Assembly: GCA_028704555.1 (NCBI GenBank)
Contig: JAQWFD010000039.1
Coordinates: forward strand, 1-38,339
Length of the DNA: 38,339 bases
Source of the DNA: Desulfobacterales bacterium
GTDB lineage: Bacteria > Desulfobacterota > Desulfobacteria > Desulfobacterales > JAQWFD01
Direction: 5' to 3'
This document shows positions 17,501 through 25,121 of this stretch, piece after piece. Each line of letters begins with the position of its first letter. Within the stretch, counting starts at the first letter, position 1. Under the pieces are notes generated by a model. It saw only the letters and a list, made by a program, of their open reading frames with translations, had not been told where the DNA came from and did not search any database. A program made the position numbers and the translations under genes.

Positions 17501-18005
17501 GACGGAACTTGATCTCCGGTGGACCCTCAAGGTTACCGACGTCCGCAACTGGTTCAACTTCTCGGCCAGTGAAAGATGGGGTGAGGACGACACGGAAAAG
17601 GAGTTTTACTCTGATTCGGCAGGCAAGTCCGGAGGTCAGAAGGAAAAGCTCGCCTACACGATCCTGGCAGCGGCACTGGCCTACCAGTTCGGGCTGGAGT
17701 GGGGCGCCAAAAAGTCCCGTTCCTTCCGATTTGTGGTGATCGACGAGGCTTTCGGCAAGGGATCGGACGAGTCCACCCGATATGGGCTTGAGCTGTTCAA
17801 AAAACTCAACCTTCAGCTGCTGATCGTCACCCCGCTGCAGAAGATCCATGTGATCGAGGATTATATCCGCGCCGTCCATTTCATCCACAACGAAGGCGGG
17901 AAAAACTCCATTCTGAGGAATCTTTCCATCGATGAGTACCGGAAGGAGAAGGCCCGTTACCTTTCGGAAGCGGCCGCCGGAATCACCATCGGAGCAGGCC
18001 ATTGA
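14583..18005 (+). CDS. jetC: Wadjet SMC-like ATPase JetC
   Basis: This 1140-residue SMC/MukB-like protein is the DNA-extruding motor of Wadjet. Walker A GDIGSGKST lies at 55-63, long antiparallel coiled coils fill about 220-480 and 630-900, and the ABC signature SGGQKEKLAY is near 1016-1025. Walker B FVVIDEAF has Asp1054 and Glu1055. The small hinge between the coils (about 485-600) is as in the family. The length is typical. ATG 14583 lies inside the jetB end; another in-frame ATG at 14607 is possible. It overlaps jetD by four bases (TTGA). Confidence 0.95.
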   Translation: MARRNPEEMMSLLDFSSSDSEAGFRLKQLELYNWGTFHRNVWSIAPEGANSLLTGDIGSGKSTLVDAVVTLLVPHNKIVYNKAAGAETRERTLYSYIRGEYKSEKDDFTQAARAVSLRDGNSYTVLLARFANKGYAQLVTLAQVFWLKDQKKTPERFFVVADRALTIAEHFADFGSNILDLKKRLKKTAGIQVFDNFKAYGGRFRHLFGIASNQALDLFYQTVSMKSVGNLNEFVRSHMLEKSDVAIRIDELRRNFDNLNRAHGAVLRAKAQIIRLVPMEEVFGRYRSVEKKIRELKDCREALLAYVGFHKAKLLKIWIDELKLQLMKQGHRIEALEEETGKLQEKEVDLKVSISDKGGRRIEDIRKAVAELNRTRDRKLSMEKNYRTCSDVLGLGPARDEEAFYANRKSAETLLDKIEDDLLTLGKKQVDIGIEIKEKERRLTLLKEEIDSLKSRKNNIPLKNLRIRKEMAAASGIDEEQLPFAGELLSVREDEKAWEGAMERVLHNFGLSLLVPGEHYARVSHYVDRTRLAGRLVYFRTGDNEKKAPGNAPDADSLPAKLQIRPDTPFYGWLEGELPRRFDYACCDSIEAFRRLPSAITLNGQIKSGGRRHEKDDRHRIDDRSRYILGWTNQEKIRALETEAFQVEKEGGALADAVIDLLKEQQKLQGLRDAARDLLKVESYNEIHWQPQAGEIQVLEAERKRIEESSDLLNSLRKELEKVKQALTEKVKLLREQRDLKSRNEQKLGDRTEELKSASDAESELEEAEKQRLFPLIDDFRQETCGDSPFSLQNLDKRQRDIRGLIQQGLDRDEARIKRMEEKILKQMAAYKNDYPAETIEVDVSLGAMDAYGEMLRVLSAEDLPRHEARFKKLLNEGTINSIALFQNQLDKEKQEIQEKIGAINLSLRQTEYNPGTYIKLGTDPTQDVDVRNFQQEIRQCLANTLEGDELYSENKFLQVKGLIERFNGREGLTELDLRWTLKVTDVRNWFNFSASERWGEDDTEKEFYSDSAGKSGGQKEKLAYTILAAALAYQFGLEWGAKKSRSFRFVVIDEAFGKGSDESTRYGLELFKKLNLQLLIVTPLQKIHVIEDYIRAVHFIHNEGGKNSILRNLSIDEYRKEKARYLSEAAAGITIGAGH

Positions 18006-19198
18006 TCACGCCGAACGAGATCCGGAAAAAAGCGCTGGCATACTGGAACAACCATCGGTTTTTAAGGGCGGCGCTCGCAGGTGAGTCCCTTTTCCCCCTG
18101 ATCATCCCTTTTCCGAAGGTGTCGGCCGCAAAGGCGCTGGAGGATTTCGGGGCAGTGCGCAAATGGATCGAAACATTGCAGGAGAAGAGCCGGGAACGCA
18201 TCGGATACGGATACACGGTAAGCTTTTCCAGGGTCAATCACCGGAAGCTGGGCGAGCAGTCCCTTCCCGATAGAATCCTTTTCCAAACCCCTGAAGACTA
18301 TCTTCGGTTTATCGGAAAGGAGGCGGATTTTCAGACATTTTGTCAGCTTACCGACAGCATCACCCGGCGCCATCCGGCCCTCGGCCCCTGGCTCACGGCA
18401 AAATGCGGCAGGGTGCTCGAGTTCCGGGATCAATGGCCCGCCCTGCTGTCCGTGGTGGATTTTTTTCTGGCCAATCCCCGGCCGGGCCGATACCTGAGGG
18501 AGCTGGAGATTTCCGGCGTGGATACCAAGTTCGTGGAAAAAAATAAGGGGATTTTGAGGGAACTGCTGGACGAACTTCTTCCTGAAGCGGCCGTGGACCC
18601 TTGGGTTGCCACGCTTTCGGGACAGGGGTTTCAGAAGCGGTACGGCCTGAAATACGACGAGCAGCTGATCCGCTTCCGCCTGCTCGATCCATCGCTCTGC
18701 CCGGGTTTCGGAGCCACAGACATCAGCGTGCCGGTGAGCGAATTTGCGAGATGCAAGATTCCCTGCAGGACGGTGTTCATCACCGAAAACAAGACCAACG
18801 GCCTGAGCTTTCCCCAGGCCGCCGGCAGCATCGTGATCTTCGGGCTGGGAAACGGCGTCCAGTCGCTTCAGGGCGCATCCTGGCTCCGGGAGAAGGAGAT
18901 CCACTACTGGGGCGATATCGATACCTGCGGGTTTCATATCCTCTCCCTGCTTCGAGGCGCCTTTCCCCGAATGGAATCGATGCTCATGGACCGGGAGACG
19001 CTCTTTTCCGCAAGGGATTTATGGGTAAAAGAGCAGGACGGGGAGCGCTATATCGCAGACCTTCCTAATCTTAGCGAAACCGAATCACAGCTCTACCGGG
19101 AACTCAGGGACAATCTCATCGGGGAGAATATCCGACTGGAGCAGGAGCGGATTCCCTACAGCCGACTCAAGGCCGCCATTTTGAGGCGCCGCTCCTGA
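18002..19198 (+). CDS. jetD: Wadjet nuclease subunit JetD (DUF3322/DUF2220, Toprim)
   Basis: This 398-residue topoisomerase VI A-like nuclease cuts plasmid DNA once JetABC stalls on a small circle. The N-terminal DUF3322 part (about 1-180) leads to a C-terminal Toprim domain with Glu262 in FITENKTN and Asp305/Asp307 in WGDIDTCGFHIL, the metal-binding acidic set. It starts with TTG overlapping the jetC stop. All four type I Wadjet genes are intact and in canonical order, so the system is probably functional. Confidence 0.94.
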   Translation: MITPNEIRKKALAYWNNHRFLRAALAGESLFPLIIPFPKVSAAKALEDFGAVRKWIETLQEKSRERIGYGYTVSFSRVNHRKLGEQSLPDRILFQTPEDYLRFIGKEADFQTFCQLTDSITRRHPALGPWLTAKCGRVLEFRDQWPALLSVVDFFLANPRPGRYLRELEISGVDTKFVEKNKGILRELLDELLPEAAVDPWVATLSGQGFQKRYGLKYDEQLIRFRLLDPSLCPGFGATDISVPVSEFARCKIPCRTVFITENKTNGLSFPQAAGSIVIFGLGNGVQSLQGASWLREKEIHYWGDIDTCGFHILSLLRGAFPRMESMLMDRETLFSARDLWVKEQDGERYIADLPNLSETESQLYRELRDNLIGENIRLEQERIPYSRLKAAILRRRS

Positions 19199-19584
19199 AG
19201 CGCTTTCCTCACAAACAATAGGTTCGATATGCTTTTGTTCCGGGTTTTTCGAAACGATTCCTGTTTCTATCCCTCGCAGAGGGCGAGACGCCGTAGCCTC
19301 GGGCGCAAGCCCGTAGATGATGGTCTCAGGCACATTATCCAAGCCCCCGCCAGGGCGGCGACACGTTGTAGTTTCTTTTTGCGGGGATTGCTATTTGTAT
19401 GGGTGGTTTCGATCGAAAATATTGTTGCCATATATAATATTGGTGGCATAATTAAGTCGTTAACCGGTGACGCATGATATGCCCGATCCGGGCGCATCGC
19501 GCATCGCGCCGGTGGGGAATTTTCTGAATTGGAACGGATTTCCGAATCGGACGGGTGAAAAAAATATTAGATGAGGAACATAAT
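19199..19584. other. intergenic region between jetD and marC-like gene
   Basis: No supported gene lies here. A GNRA-capped hairpin CGGGC-GCAA-GCCCG occurs near 19299-19312 without a T-tract. A possible promoter (TTGCCA, 16 bases, CATAAT; about 19427-19453) precedes the MarC gene. Nothing else is recognised. Confidence 0.4.
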
Positions 19585-20193
19585 ATGCAGGATGCGTTGA
19601 GCTATTTTCTGGCCGTGTGGATGAAATTTTTTTTCATCTTTACGCCCTTTTTCGCACTTTCCATGTTTTTAAGCATGACCATCGACCATACGGCACCCCA
19701 GCGACGCAAACTGGCCGTGCAGACAACCAGCGCCGTAACGGTTTTATGCTTTGGCCTCTACTATTTTGGTAATATCATATTTGCTGTTTTCAATATCACC
19801 CTGGACGCTTTCCGTGTTGGCGCCGGAGCCCTGCTGTTTCTTTCGGCGATTGAGCTGGTTCAGGCAAAGCCTACCCCTTCAGGATCGTACCGCGACAGTG
19901 AAATTGCCGTCGTTCCGCTCGCCATACCGATCATTGTCGGTCCGGCGACCATCGGCACCCTGCTGGTGCTGGAGGCGGAAATGAGCACCTCTATAGAAAA
20001 AATGATCGGGACCATCGCACTGATTACCGCGATCGCCAGCATTGGAATAATACTTTTTTTTGCCTCTTATATCGAGAGCATTCTCGGCAGAAGAGGGATC
20101 AATATACTGAGTAAAATGACCGGATTGATCCTTGCTGCGCTGGCCGCCCAGATGATTCTTTCCGGGACACGCCATTTTTTTATGGCAGGATAG
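19585..20193 (+). CDS. MarC family integral membrane protein
   Basis: This 202-residue membrane protein has six hydrophobic segments and typical MarC/UPF0056 features: FFIFTPFFALSMFLSMT in the first helix region, FRVGAGALLFLSAIELV, and the family core AVVPLAIPIIVGPATIGTLLVL. The function of MarC is not established; it was once linked to multiple antibiotic resistance. The start at 19585 has GAGGA seven bases upstream; a GTG at 19555 would add ten residues with no ribosome site. The last codons (GGCAGGATAG) fall in a direct repeat found again at 20811. Confidence 0.9.
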   Translation: MQDALSYFLAVWMKFFFIFTPFFALSMFLSMTIDHTAPQRRKLAVQTTSAVTVLCFGLYYFGNIIFAVFNITLDAFRVGAGALLFLSAIELVQAKPTPSGSYRDSEIAVVPLAIPIIVGPATIGTLLVLEAEMSTSIEKMIGTIALITAIASIGIILFFASYIESILGRRGINILSKMTGLILAALAAQMILSGTRHFFMAG

Positions 20194-20200
20194 CCAGAAA
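20184..20200 (+). repeat. 17-bp direct repeat, first copy
   Basis: GGCAGGATAGCCAGAAA occurs here, at the end of the MarC gene, and again at 20811-20827. Both copies continue with similar sequence (GGTGAAGTCCC and AGCGAAGCCCG), so the homology extends to about 32 bp. Confidence 0.75.
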
Positions 20201-20291
20201 GGTGAAGTCCCTTTTAAGGGGGTTGCGTGGTATGGATTATTGATGTCAAGGATCTGGGCAATCCATTAAAGGGGAGATATTTAATCAAAAT

Positions 20292-20330
20292 AAAAAGGGC
20301 GTTCCCTCATAATTCGAGAAAACGCCCTTT
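20292..20330 (-). terminator. Rho-independent terminator of the cold-shock gene
   Basis: AAAGGGCGTT (20294-20303) pairs with AACGCCCTTT (20321-20330). On the minus strand the stem is followed by a T tract, 26 bp after the cold-shock stop codon. A-tracts on both sides could also let it end MarC transcription. Confidence 0.85.
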
Positions 20331-20355
20331 GTAACTCTAAATAACAGGCTAATCG

Positions 20356-20556
20356 CTACGCGACAGTGACATTTGCAGCACATGGACCTTTTTGGCCCTG
20401 TTCCACGTCAAAGGTAACCCGGTCGCCTTCTTTGAGAGACTTAAAGCCTGATGCATTAATGGCTGAATGATGGACAAACACATCCGCTCCATCTTCCTGC
20501 TCAATAAATCCAAAACCTTTGCTGTCATTAAACCATTTTACAATTCCATTTGCCAT
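20356..20556 (-). CDS. cold-shock protein (CspA family)
   Basis: This 66-residue OB-fold single-strand nucleic-acid binding protein begins [23 protein letters not shown]1 (KGFGFI) and RNP2 (DVFVHHSA) are intact, followed by [20 protein letters not shown]. It acts as an RNA chaperone. AAGGAG lies well placed upstream of the ATG. A strong promoter at 20691-20718 leaves a 5' leader of about 130 nt, as in cold-inducible csp mRNAs. Confidence 0.96.
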   Translation of the reverse strand: MANGIVKWFNDSKGFGFIEQEDGADVFVHHSAINASGFKSLKEGDRVTFDVEQGQKGPCAANVTVA

Positions 20557-20690
20557 CGTGACATACTCCTTTTAAAAATTTTCTTTTTTATGCGTTCCCA
20601 ACATCCGGTGTGCCACTTTAACAAATGGATCTTCCCTTCAGTAACGAAACTAACTCCCCCACAGTGGAAGAGCCTTTATTGTGTTCTATA

Positions 20691-20718
20691 AGTATAGTTA
20701 CTTTATCAAACATGTCAA
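20691..20718 (-). promoter_or_regulatory. sigma-70 promoter of the cold-shock gene
   Basis: On the minus strand TTGACA (20718-20713) and TATACT (20696-20691) are separated by 16 bases. Transcription would begin near 20685, giving a leader of about 130 nt before the csp ATG. Confidence 0.75.
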
Positions 20719-20810
20719 GTTAATATATACAAATAAGTTTGATCGTGGGTTTTAATAAAGGGAATGGGACTGAACAGACTGAATAGGGACAGATAATTTA
20801 TGATATTTAC

Positions 20811-20827
20811 GGCAGGATAGCCAGAAA
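20811..20827 (+). repeat. 17-bp direct repeat, second copy
   Basis: Identical to 20184-20200. The two copies bracket the cold-shock gene, so the 627-bp interval may have arrived or been duplicated as a unit. Confidence 0.75.
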
Positions 20828-20850
20828 AGCGAAGCCCGTTTTGCGCTTGA

Positions 20851-20894
20851 GGGACGGACTCCGCGACATGGTGGCCGCAGTTATGATCAAGCCC
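20851..20894. mobile_element. family-1 element, solo end C
   Basis: About 44 bp match one end of the family-1 element, including GCCGCAGTTATGATCAAGCC, with no partner end nearby. It is a truncated copy. Its terminal bases encode the last two residues and stop codon of the convergently read APC permease gene. Confidence 0.8.
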
Positions 20895-22398
20895 CTTTTT
20901 TTGTATTATCTTGCGTATCAGGCTTACGGCAAATGGCCTTATCAACATAGGCCTCGTGTTGTGAGTAGAACCAAATTGGGATATAGAGACCAAGGACACA
21001 AATCCCAACAACCGTTGAGAACCAAATTCCTTCGACACTATTAAGATAGATCACACCGACCAGGCAGAGTGGCAGGTTGAAAAGGCCAAACAGTAATGTA
21101 ATGTTCTTCCATCCGGACGGTGCCTTGAATGGCCTGTCAAGACCGACAAGATGCGGGCTTGATTTTGCCCTTACGTATGCGAAGAGACTGATGCCGTTAG
21201 CACAAACATATCCAATTGCTGATGCGGCAAGAATAGCTGTTGGCGTACCCATCGAAATCAGGATCAGGTTGAAGATGCCGGTAACAACCATTGCAAGAAC
21301 AGGCGTACCATGTGCATTTGTTTTTTTGAAAATTTCAGGAAAATTTCCTTCAGTTGCCATTGAGTGCAATGTCCTTGAAGAACCCAGGTATGCGGTCTGG
21401 ATGATCAATATCATTGCCGCAATGAGCATGACAACAGCAATCGTTGAACCGGCATCACCAAGCGCTGCATGTGCAACCGGAAGCATTGGGTCAATGGGTG
21501 CAGCGGCAATACCATCAATACCGAGAACACCTGTAACTGTCATTTGTACAAGGGTGAAAGCTACCATACAGATCGCACCACAGGAAAATAAGGCCTTTGG
21601 CACATCAGAACCGGGGTTCTTATATTCCGGACCATAGATAGCGGCAGTTTCCCATGCACAGGCACTCCACTGAGCCATTGCAAAAATTCCGAGCAGGATA
21701 AGGATATGCGAGAAATCCCATGCCCAGTCAGTGGGCAGCCATGTGCCGGTGATATTAGCCATTACAAAATCGCCGGTCACATAAGGTGCCAGTGTAATGA
21801 TTGCCATTGGAACAAGAGAGAAAACTGCAAGAATGTAACCTGCAAGAGCACCACTTGAAAGACCACGATAGTTTACAAGTATCACGCCTCCGAATATCAC
21901 AATGCCTGCTGCTAATGAGAGCTGATACTGGCTGAAAGAATCCGCCAATGAGGGGAACAGGCTGTGGAGATAGAAACTCACAAGAATTGAGAAGATAGCA
22001 AGTACAGGATTCCACGCGAACCAGTAACTCCAGGCACTGAATCCGCCGATCAGTTTACCTTTGTCATATTTTCCTTCATGGCTGGGTGATTTGAAAACAT
22101 TCTGGGCGAATCCGGGCATACCGGATGCAGCAGGAAAAGTTGTTGCCAGTTCACCATAAGCGATGTTCTGCATAAATCCCTGAAAAACAGACAGGCCCCA
22201 TACAATAATAGCAAATGACGATAGATAACCAGCAAAATACCCAATAGACGGCAAAATCATTAAAGGTACGCCCATAGAAATAGCCAATCCCTGTTTCCAA
22301 TCGATCGATCGTTCGAGCTCACCGGTTTTATAAATAACTTTAGTGCCTTTATTCGCAGGGGTACATGCGATACCGGCGATTTCATTTCGTTCAGTCAT
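20887..22398 (-). CDS. APC superfamily amino acid permease
   Basis: This 503-residue permease has about twelve predicted transmembrane segments. The N-terminal ELERSIDWKQGLAISMGVPL corresponds to the first APC helix and its unwound substrate site. Other conserved-looking parts are GELATTFPAASG (helix 2 region) and LGSSRTLHSMATEGNFP. The substrate cannot be read; relatives transport amino acids or amines. The reading frame ends KKGA-stop, where GGGGCTTGA is the tip of a family-1 element, so the C-terminal end has been reset by the insertion. Codon choice appears less GC-rich than dapL or the Wadjet genes, hinting at separate origin. Ribosome-site support at 22398 is weak. Confidence 0.9.
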   Translation of the reverse strand: MTERNEIAGIACTPANKGTKVIYKTGELERSIDWKQGLAISMGVPLMILPSIGYFAGYLSSFAIIVWGLSVFQGFMQNIAYGELATTFPAASGMPGFAQNVFKSPSHEGKYDKGKLIGGFSAWSYWFAWNPVLAIFSILVSFYLHSLFPSLADSFSQYQLSLAAGIVIFGGVILVNYRGLSSGALAGYILAVFSLVPMAIITLAPYVTGDFVMANITGTWLPTDWAWDFSHILILLGIFAMAQWSACAWETAAIYGPEYKNPGSDVPKALFSCGAICMVAFTLVQMTVTGVLGIDGIAAAPIDPMLPVAHAALGDAGSTIAVVMLIAAMILIIQTAYLGSSRTLHSMATEGNFPEIFKKTNAHGTPVLAMVVTGIFNLILISMGTPTAILAASAIGYVCANGISLFAYVRAKSSPHLVGLDRPFKAPSGWKNITLLFGLFNLPLCLVGVIYLNSVEGIWFSTVVGICVLGLYIPIWFYSQHEAYVDKAICRKPDTQDNTKKGA

Positions 22399-22638
22399 GA
22401 TTCCATCATACCTTTTTATATCAATGCTTTATATGAATAAAAAAACCGGAACAAAGCTGACGCTTACCAAAACAATATCGTTGTATTGTACAGTTTAATC
22501 TGTATTTCCCCTGAACTTATCCCAGCAGTGAGTTGTCATAGTTTAAAAGATTTCATGGAAAATCGATAAGGCAAGCCTGACAAGAAACAATTGACGTTTC
22601 GGTATTTTTTTAAAAACCTTATAAAGGAAATAATCGAC

Positions 22639-22719
22639 ATGAGTAAAGAAGTAAAGGTAAAAGTCAGCAACGGCGCCATCGAGAGAAGATCTCAACAGGC
22701 TGCGGAACAGGCCCCGTGA
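22639..22719 (+). pseudogene. short reading frame truncated by element debris
   Basis: A good ribosome site (AAAGGA) precedes an ATG encoding 26 residues that begin MSKEVKVKVSNGAIERRSQQ. The frame ends TGA inside the end of a truncated family-1 element (CCCCGTGACATTGTGG). I take it as the surviving start of a gene whose remainder was removed by the insertion. No family is recognised. Confidence 0.35.
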
Positions 22720-22747
22720 CATTGTGGCCGCAGTTATGATCAAACCC
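22705..22747. mobile_element. family-1 element, solo end D
   Basis: About 43 bp match a family-1 end, with GTGGCCGCAGTTATGATCAA followed by ACCC (22724-22747). The partner end is absent, so this is a fragment. From here to the MFS gene at 23171 no gene is recognised; a weak promoter-like TTGACG...ATAGAT lies near 22904-22931. Confidence 0.7.
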
Positions 22748-23170
22748 GCATTGCGTATTCCGGGTTGCGTCAATCAAAAGGGGCGGAGTGGGATGACGGG
22801 GGGGTGCTTGGTTTTGGTGGAAGCTGTTGATTGGGAATTGATGCTGGGCGTTTTCAGATATTGAAAGGATATTTAATACTTTTTAAATGACCATATTTCT
22901 ATTGACGATTCAGATGGGTAACGATAGATAAAAACGTGAGATCAATTCGTCCCGAAAGTGTTTCACACAATGATTATCTGTATACAAATCAAGACATAAA
23001 AAATATTGATGAACTGGTAAAAAGTACCCTCACCCGTCATTCCCGCGTCCGAGGGCGAAATTTTATTAAGCTACCGCGAGCCATCGGCAACCCTTCAGAG
23101 GCGAACAGGCTCAGAAGACAGGGCTTTTTTGGCTTTCCCGCAGGGTAAATAATAAGGATGTCCAGCAAAA

Positions 23171-24343
23171 ATGATCGATTCTAAAAGGCTCTCTCTGGGT
23201 GTGATCCTCACTTCGGCTACCCTCACCATCATGGCCGGCAGCATCATCGCGCCGGTTCTCAATGTGATGAGGGATGGTTTGGGGGTTGACCCCTCGTCGG
23301 TTGGGTTAATCATAACCACCCATGGGCTGTTCATGGCCCTTTTCAGCCCCCTGATGGGAAGCGTTATTGATCGGAAAGGGGCCAGATGGCCGTTTATCTT
23401 TTCACTTATCGGCTATGGGCTTGCCGGCGGGTCCGGCCTGCTGATCAATTCCTACTGGGTGCTTCTGGTGAGCAGGGCCTGTCTCGGGATTGCCCTTGCC
23501 GGTATATTCGCTGCCATCAATGTGCTGATCCTGAGCATGTACGAAGGCGGTGACCGTGACAGGGCCATGGGCTGGCGAGGAAGCGCCCAGAGTTTTGGCG
23601 GAGTCATCTGGCCGCTGATCGGAGGTGCTCTTGGCGGCTTTTCATGGCATTTCCCCTTTGCCGTTTACATGCTGGCCATACCCATTGGGCTGTTTGCCAT
23701 GAGAGTTGTTCCGGAACAGGTAACCCATCACCTGACTGGGCCATCATTCGATAACGGCACAACGGTGTTCAAGTTATTCCGGCAAAATCCAATCCTTCTG
23801 ATGATCATTTACGGCCTTATGTTTTTTGCCAATGTACTTCTCTATGTTATTATCATCTTTTTGCCCCAACTGCTGGAAACCTGTGGTATCTCAAGCACAT
23901 TTAGGATCGGCATGTTTCTCACAGCCATGACGGGTGCTGCAGGGGTGACCGCCTTTATCTACGGAAAGATACGGTCCCGATTTTCATATCCGGCGATCGT
24001 TCTGACCGCGGTCGCAATTTGGTCGGTGGCGTTCGCTATCATATCCCGGGCCTCCGATAGCCGTATCATCGCGGTGTCGATTGCCCTGTTCGGCGTCAGC
24101 CAGGGACTTATTCTGCCGACGATAATGGTGTGGATCGGAGACGTTGTCCCGTCGTCCTTTCGGGGAAGATTCAGCTCTTATCTGGGAACCTTCGGTTTTA
24201 TCGGCCAGTTCCTGTCACCGATTCTTTTTGCTCCGATATTGATTATGATGGGTCTTAAGGGGGTATTTATGGTTGGTGCCGGAATCGGTGTTGCCTGGTT
24301 TTTTTTGTGTCTGTTCGGATTAAGGCATGTCAACAGCGATTAA
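23171..24343 (+). CDS. MFS transporter
   Basis: This 390-residue major facilitator protein has twelve hydrophobic segments. The loop 2-3 motif GSVIDRKGARWPFIFSLIGY corresponds to MFS motif A (GxxxDRxGRR). The N-terminal half also contains RACLGIALAGIFAAINVLI and the C-terminal half GVSQGLILPTIMVWIGDVVP. The pattern suggests a drug/metabolite exporter (DHA1-like), but the substrate is unknown. The ATG has AAGGA only about 13 bases upstream, so translation may be weak. It has no operon partners. Confidence 0.9.
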   Translation: MIDSKRLSLGVILTSATLTIMAGSIIAPVLNVMRDGLGVDPSSVGLIITTHGLFMALFSPLMGSVIDRKGARWPFIFSLIGYGLAGGSGLLINSYWVLLVSRACLGIALAGIFAAINVLILSMYEGGDRDRAMGWRGSAQSFGGVIWPLIGGALGGFSWHFPFAVYMLAIPIGLFAMRVVPEQVTHHLTGPSFDNGTTVFKLFRQNPILLMIIYGLMFFANVLLYVIIIFLPQLLETCGISSTFRIGMFLTAMTGAAGVTAFIYGKIRSRFSYPAIVLTAVAIWSVAFAIISRASDSRIIAVSIALFGVSQGLILPTIMVWIGDVVPSSFRGRFSSYLGTFGFIGQFLSPILFAPILIMMGLKGVFMVGAGIGVAWFFLCLFGLRHVNSD

Positions 24344-24700
24344 ATCACAGATCAAATGAGATTAACGATGCAACCACCAGATATAATATTTGTTGATAGC
24401 AACCTGAGGTGCTTTATTCTGATTTAACAGGCAGCCGCAGCAGAAAATGGCTGCAACTGAGAGCAGGTAAAAAATATGTTTGTTATTTTTCGCTTCCTTT
24501 GACGCCGGTAAGAACCCTGCGCCCTTTTTTCGGTCAGTCGGTATTTTTGTTTACTGCTGCGGGGTTTATCGGGAAGGGTCATCTCGATTACTCCCAGCGC
24601 AATCCCTGCTTGCTGGTAATATTCCCGAAAGTGTTTTTCATCTTTCAGTCCAAGTGCGGCCATTAAATCCTCACGAGACATTTTACCCTGCATGGTGCTA

Positions 24701-25121
24701 AGGGCTCACTCAAAAATAACTTCCCATTTTAAGCGCCGATGCATCCTGCCTGGCTGCGTTACGAAAGCTCGTAATATGCTTGATATTCCTGCACTTTCGT
24801 GCCTTGCCAGACAGGCGCCTCAACACTTAAAATTGGGGCTTGATCATAACTGCGGCCATATTTTGCTGTGCGTAGCCTCTGAGTCCCGCCCGTTACCGGC
24901 GTACGACATGGCGCGATCCGGGGAAAAGCTGTCGGGGCCATGAAGCGTTAAGAAGCGCAAACTGTTTGAGGCGTGCTGAGTTTTTGCGCTTTAGCTTCAT
25001 GGGCCCGGCACCCCCCGGATCGAGTTGGAGAAGCCGGCAATGGGCGGGACAGACTCCGTGACATGGTGTCCGCAGTTATGATCAAGCCCTAAAATTGTGA
25101 ACTTATTTCTGAGCGAGCCTT
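24701..25121. mobile_element. family-2 miniature element, copy B, interrupted by a family-1 element
   Basis: The ends AGGGCTCACTCAAAAATAAC and its inverse are flanked by TA (24699-24700 and 25122-25123). Removing the inserted family-1 element (24836-25089) and one 8-bp target duplication leaves about 159 bp, matching copy A (4401-4558, inverted orientation) along its length. It is inserted in the broken regulator gene. Confidence 0.85.
24836..25089. mobile_element. family-1 miniature element, copy E, nested
   Basis: This 254-bp element begins GGGCTTGATCATAACTGCGG and ends with its inverse. It is flanked by a perfect 8-bp direct repeat TAAAATTG (24828-24835, 25090-25097). The empty site is visible in family-2 copy A, proving insertion. 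It is the inverted near-twin of the copy at 285-539. Confidence 0.92.

Noticed and set aside
23031..23060. Sequence CGTCATTCCCGCG resembling a common dispersed repeat
   Set aside because: Only half of the usual inverted pair is present, so it cannot be called an element.
285..25089. CRISPR array made of the recurring GGGCTTGATCATAAC sequence
   Set aside because: Copies are paired as inverted ends with target duplications and lie kilobases apart, so they are transposon termini and not regularly spaced repeats.
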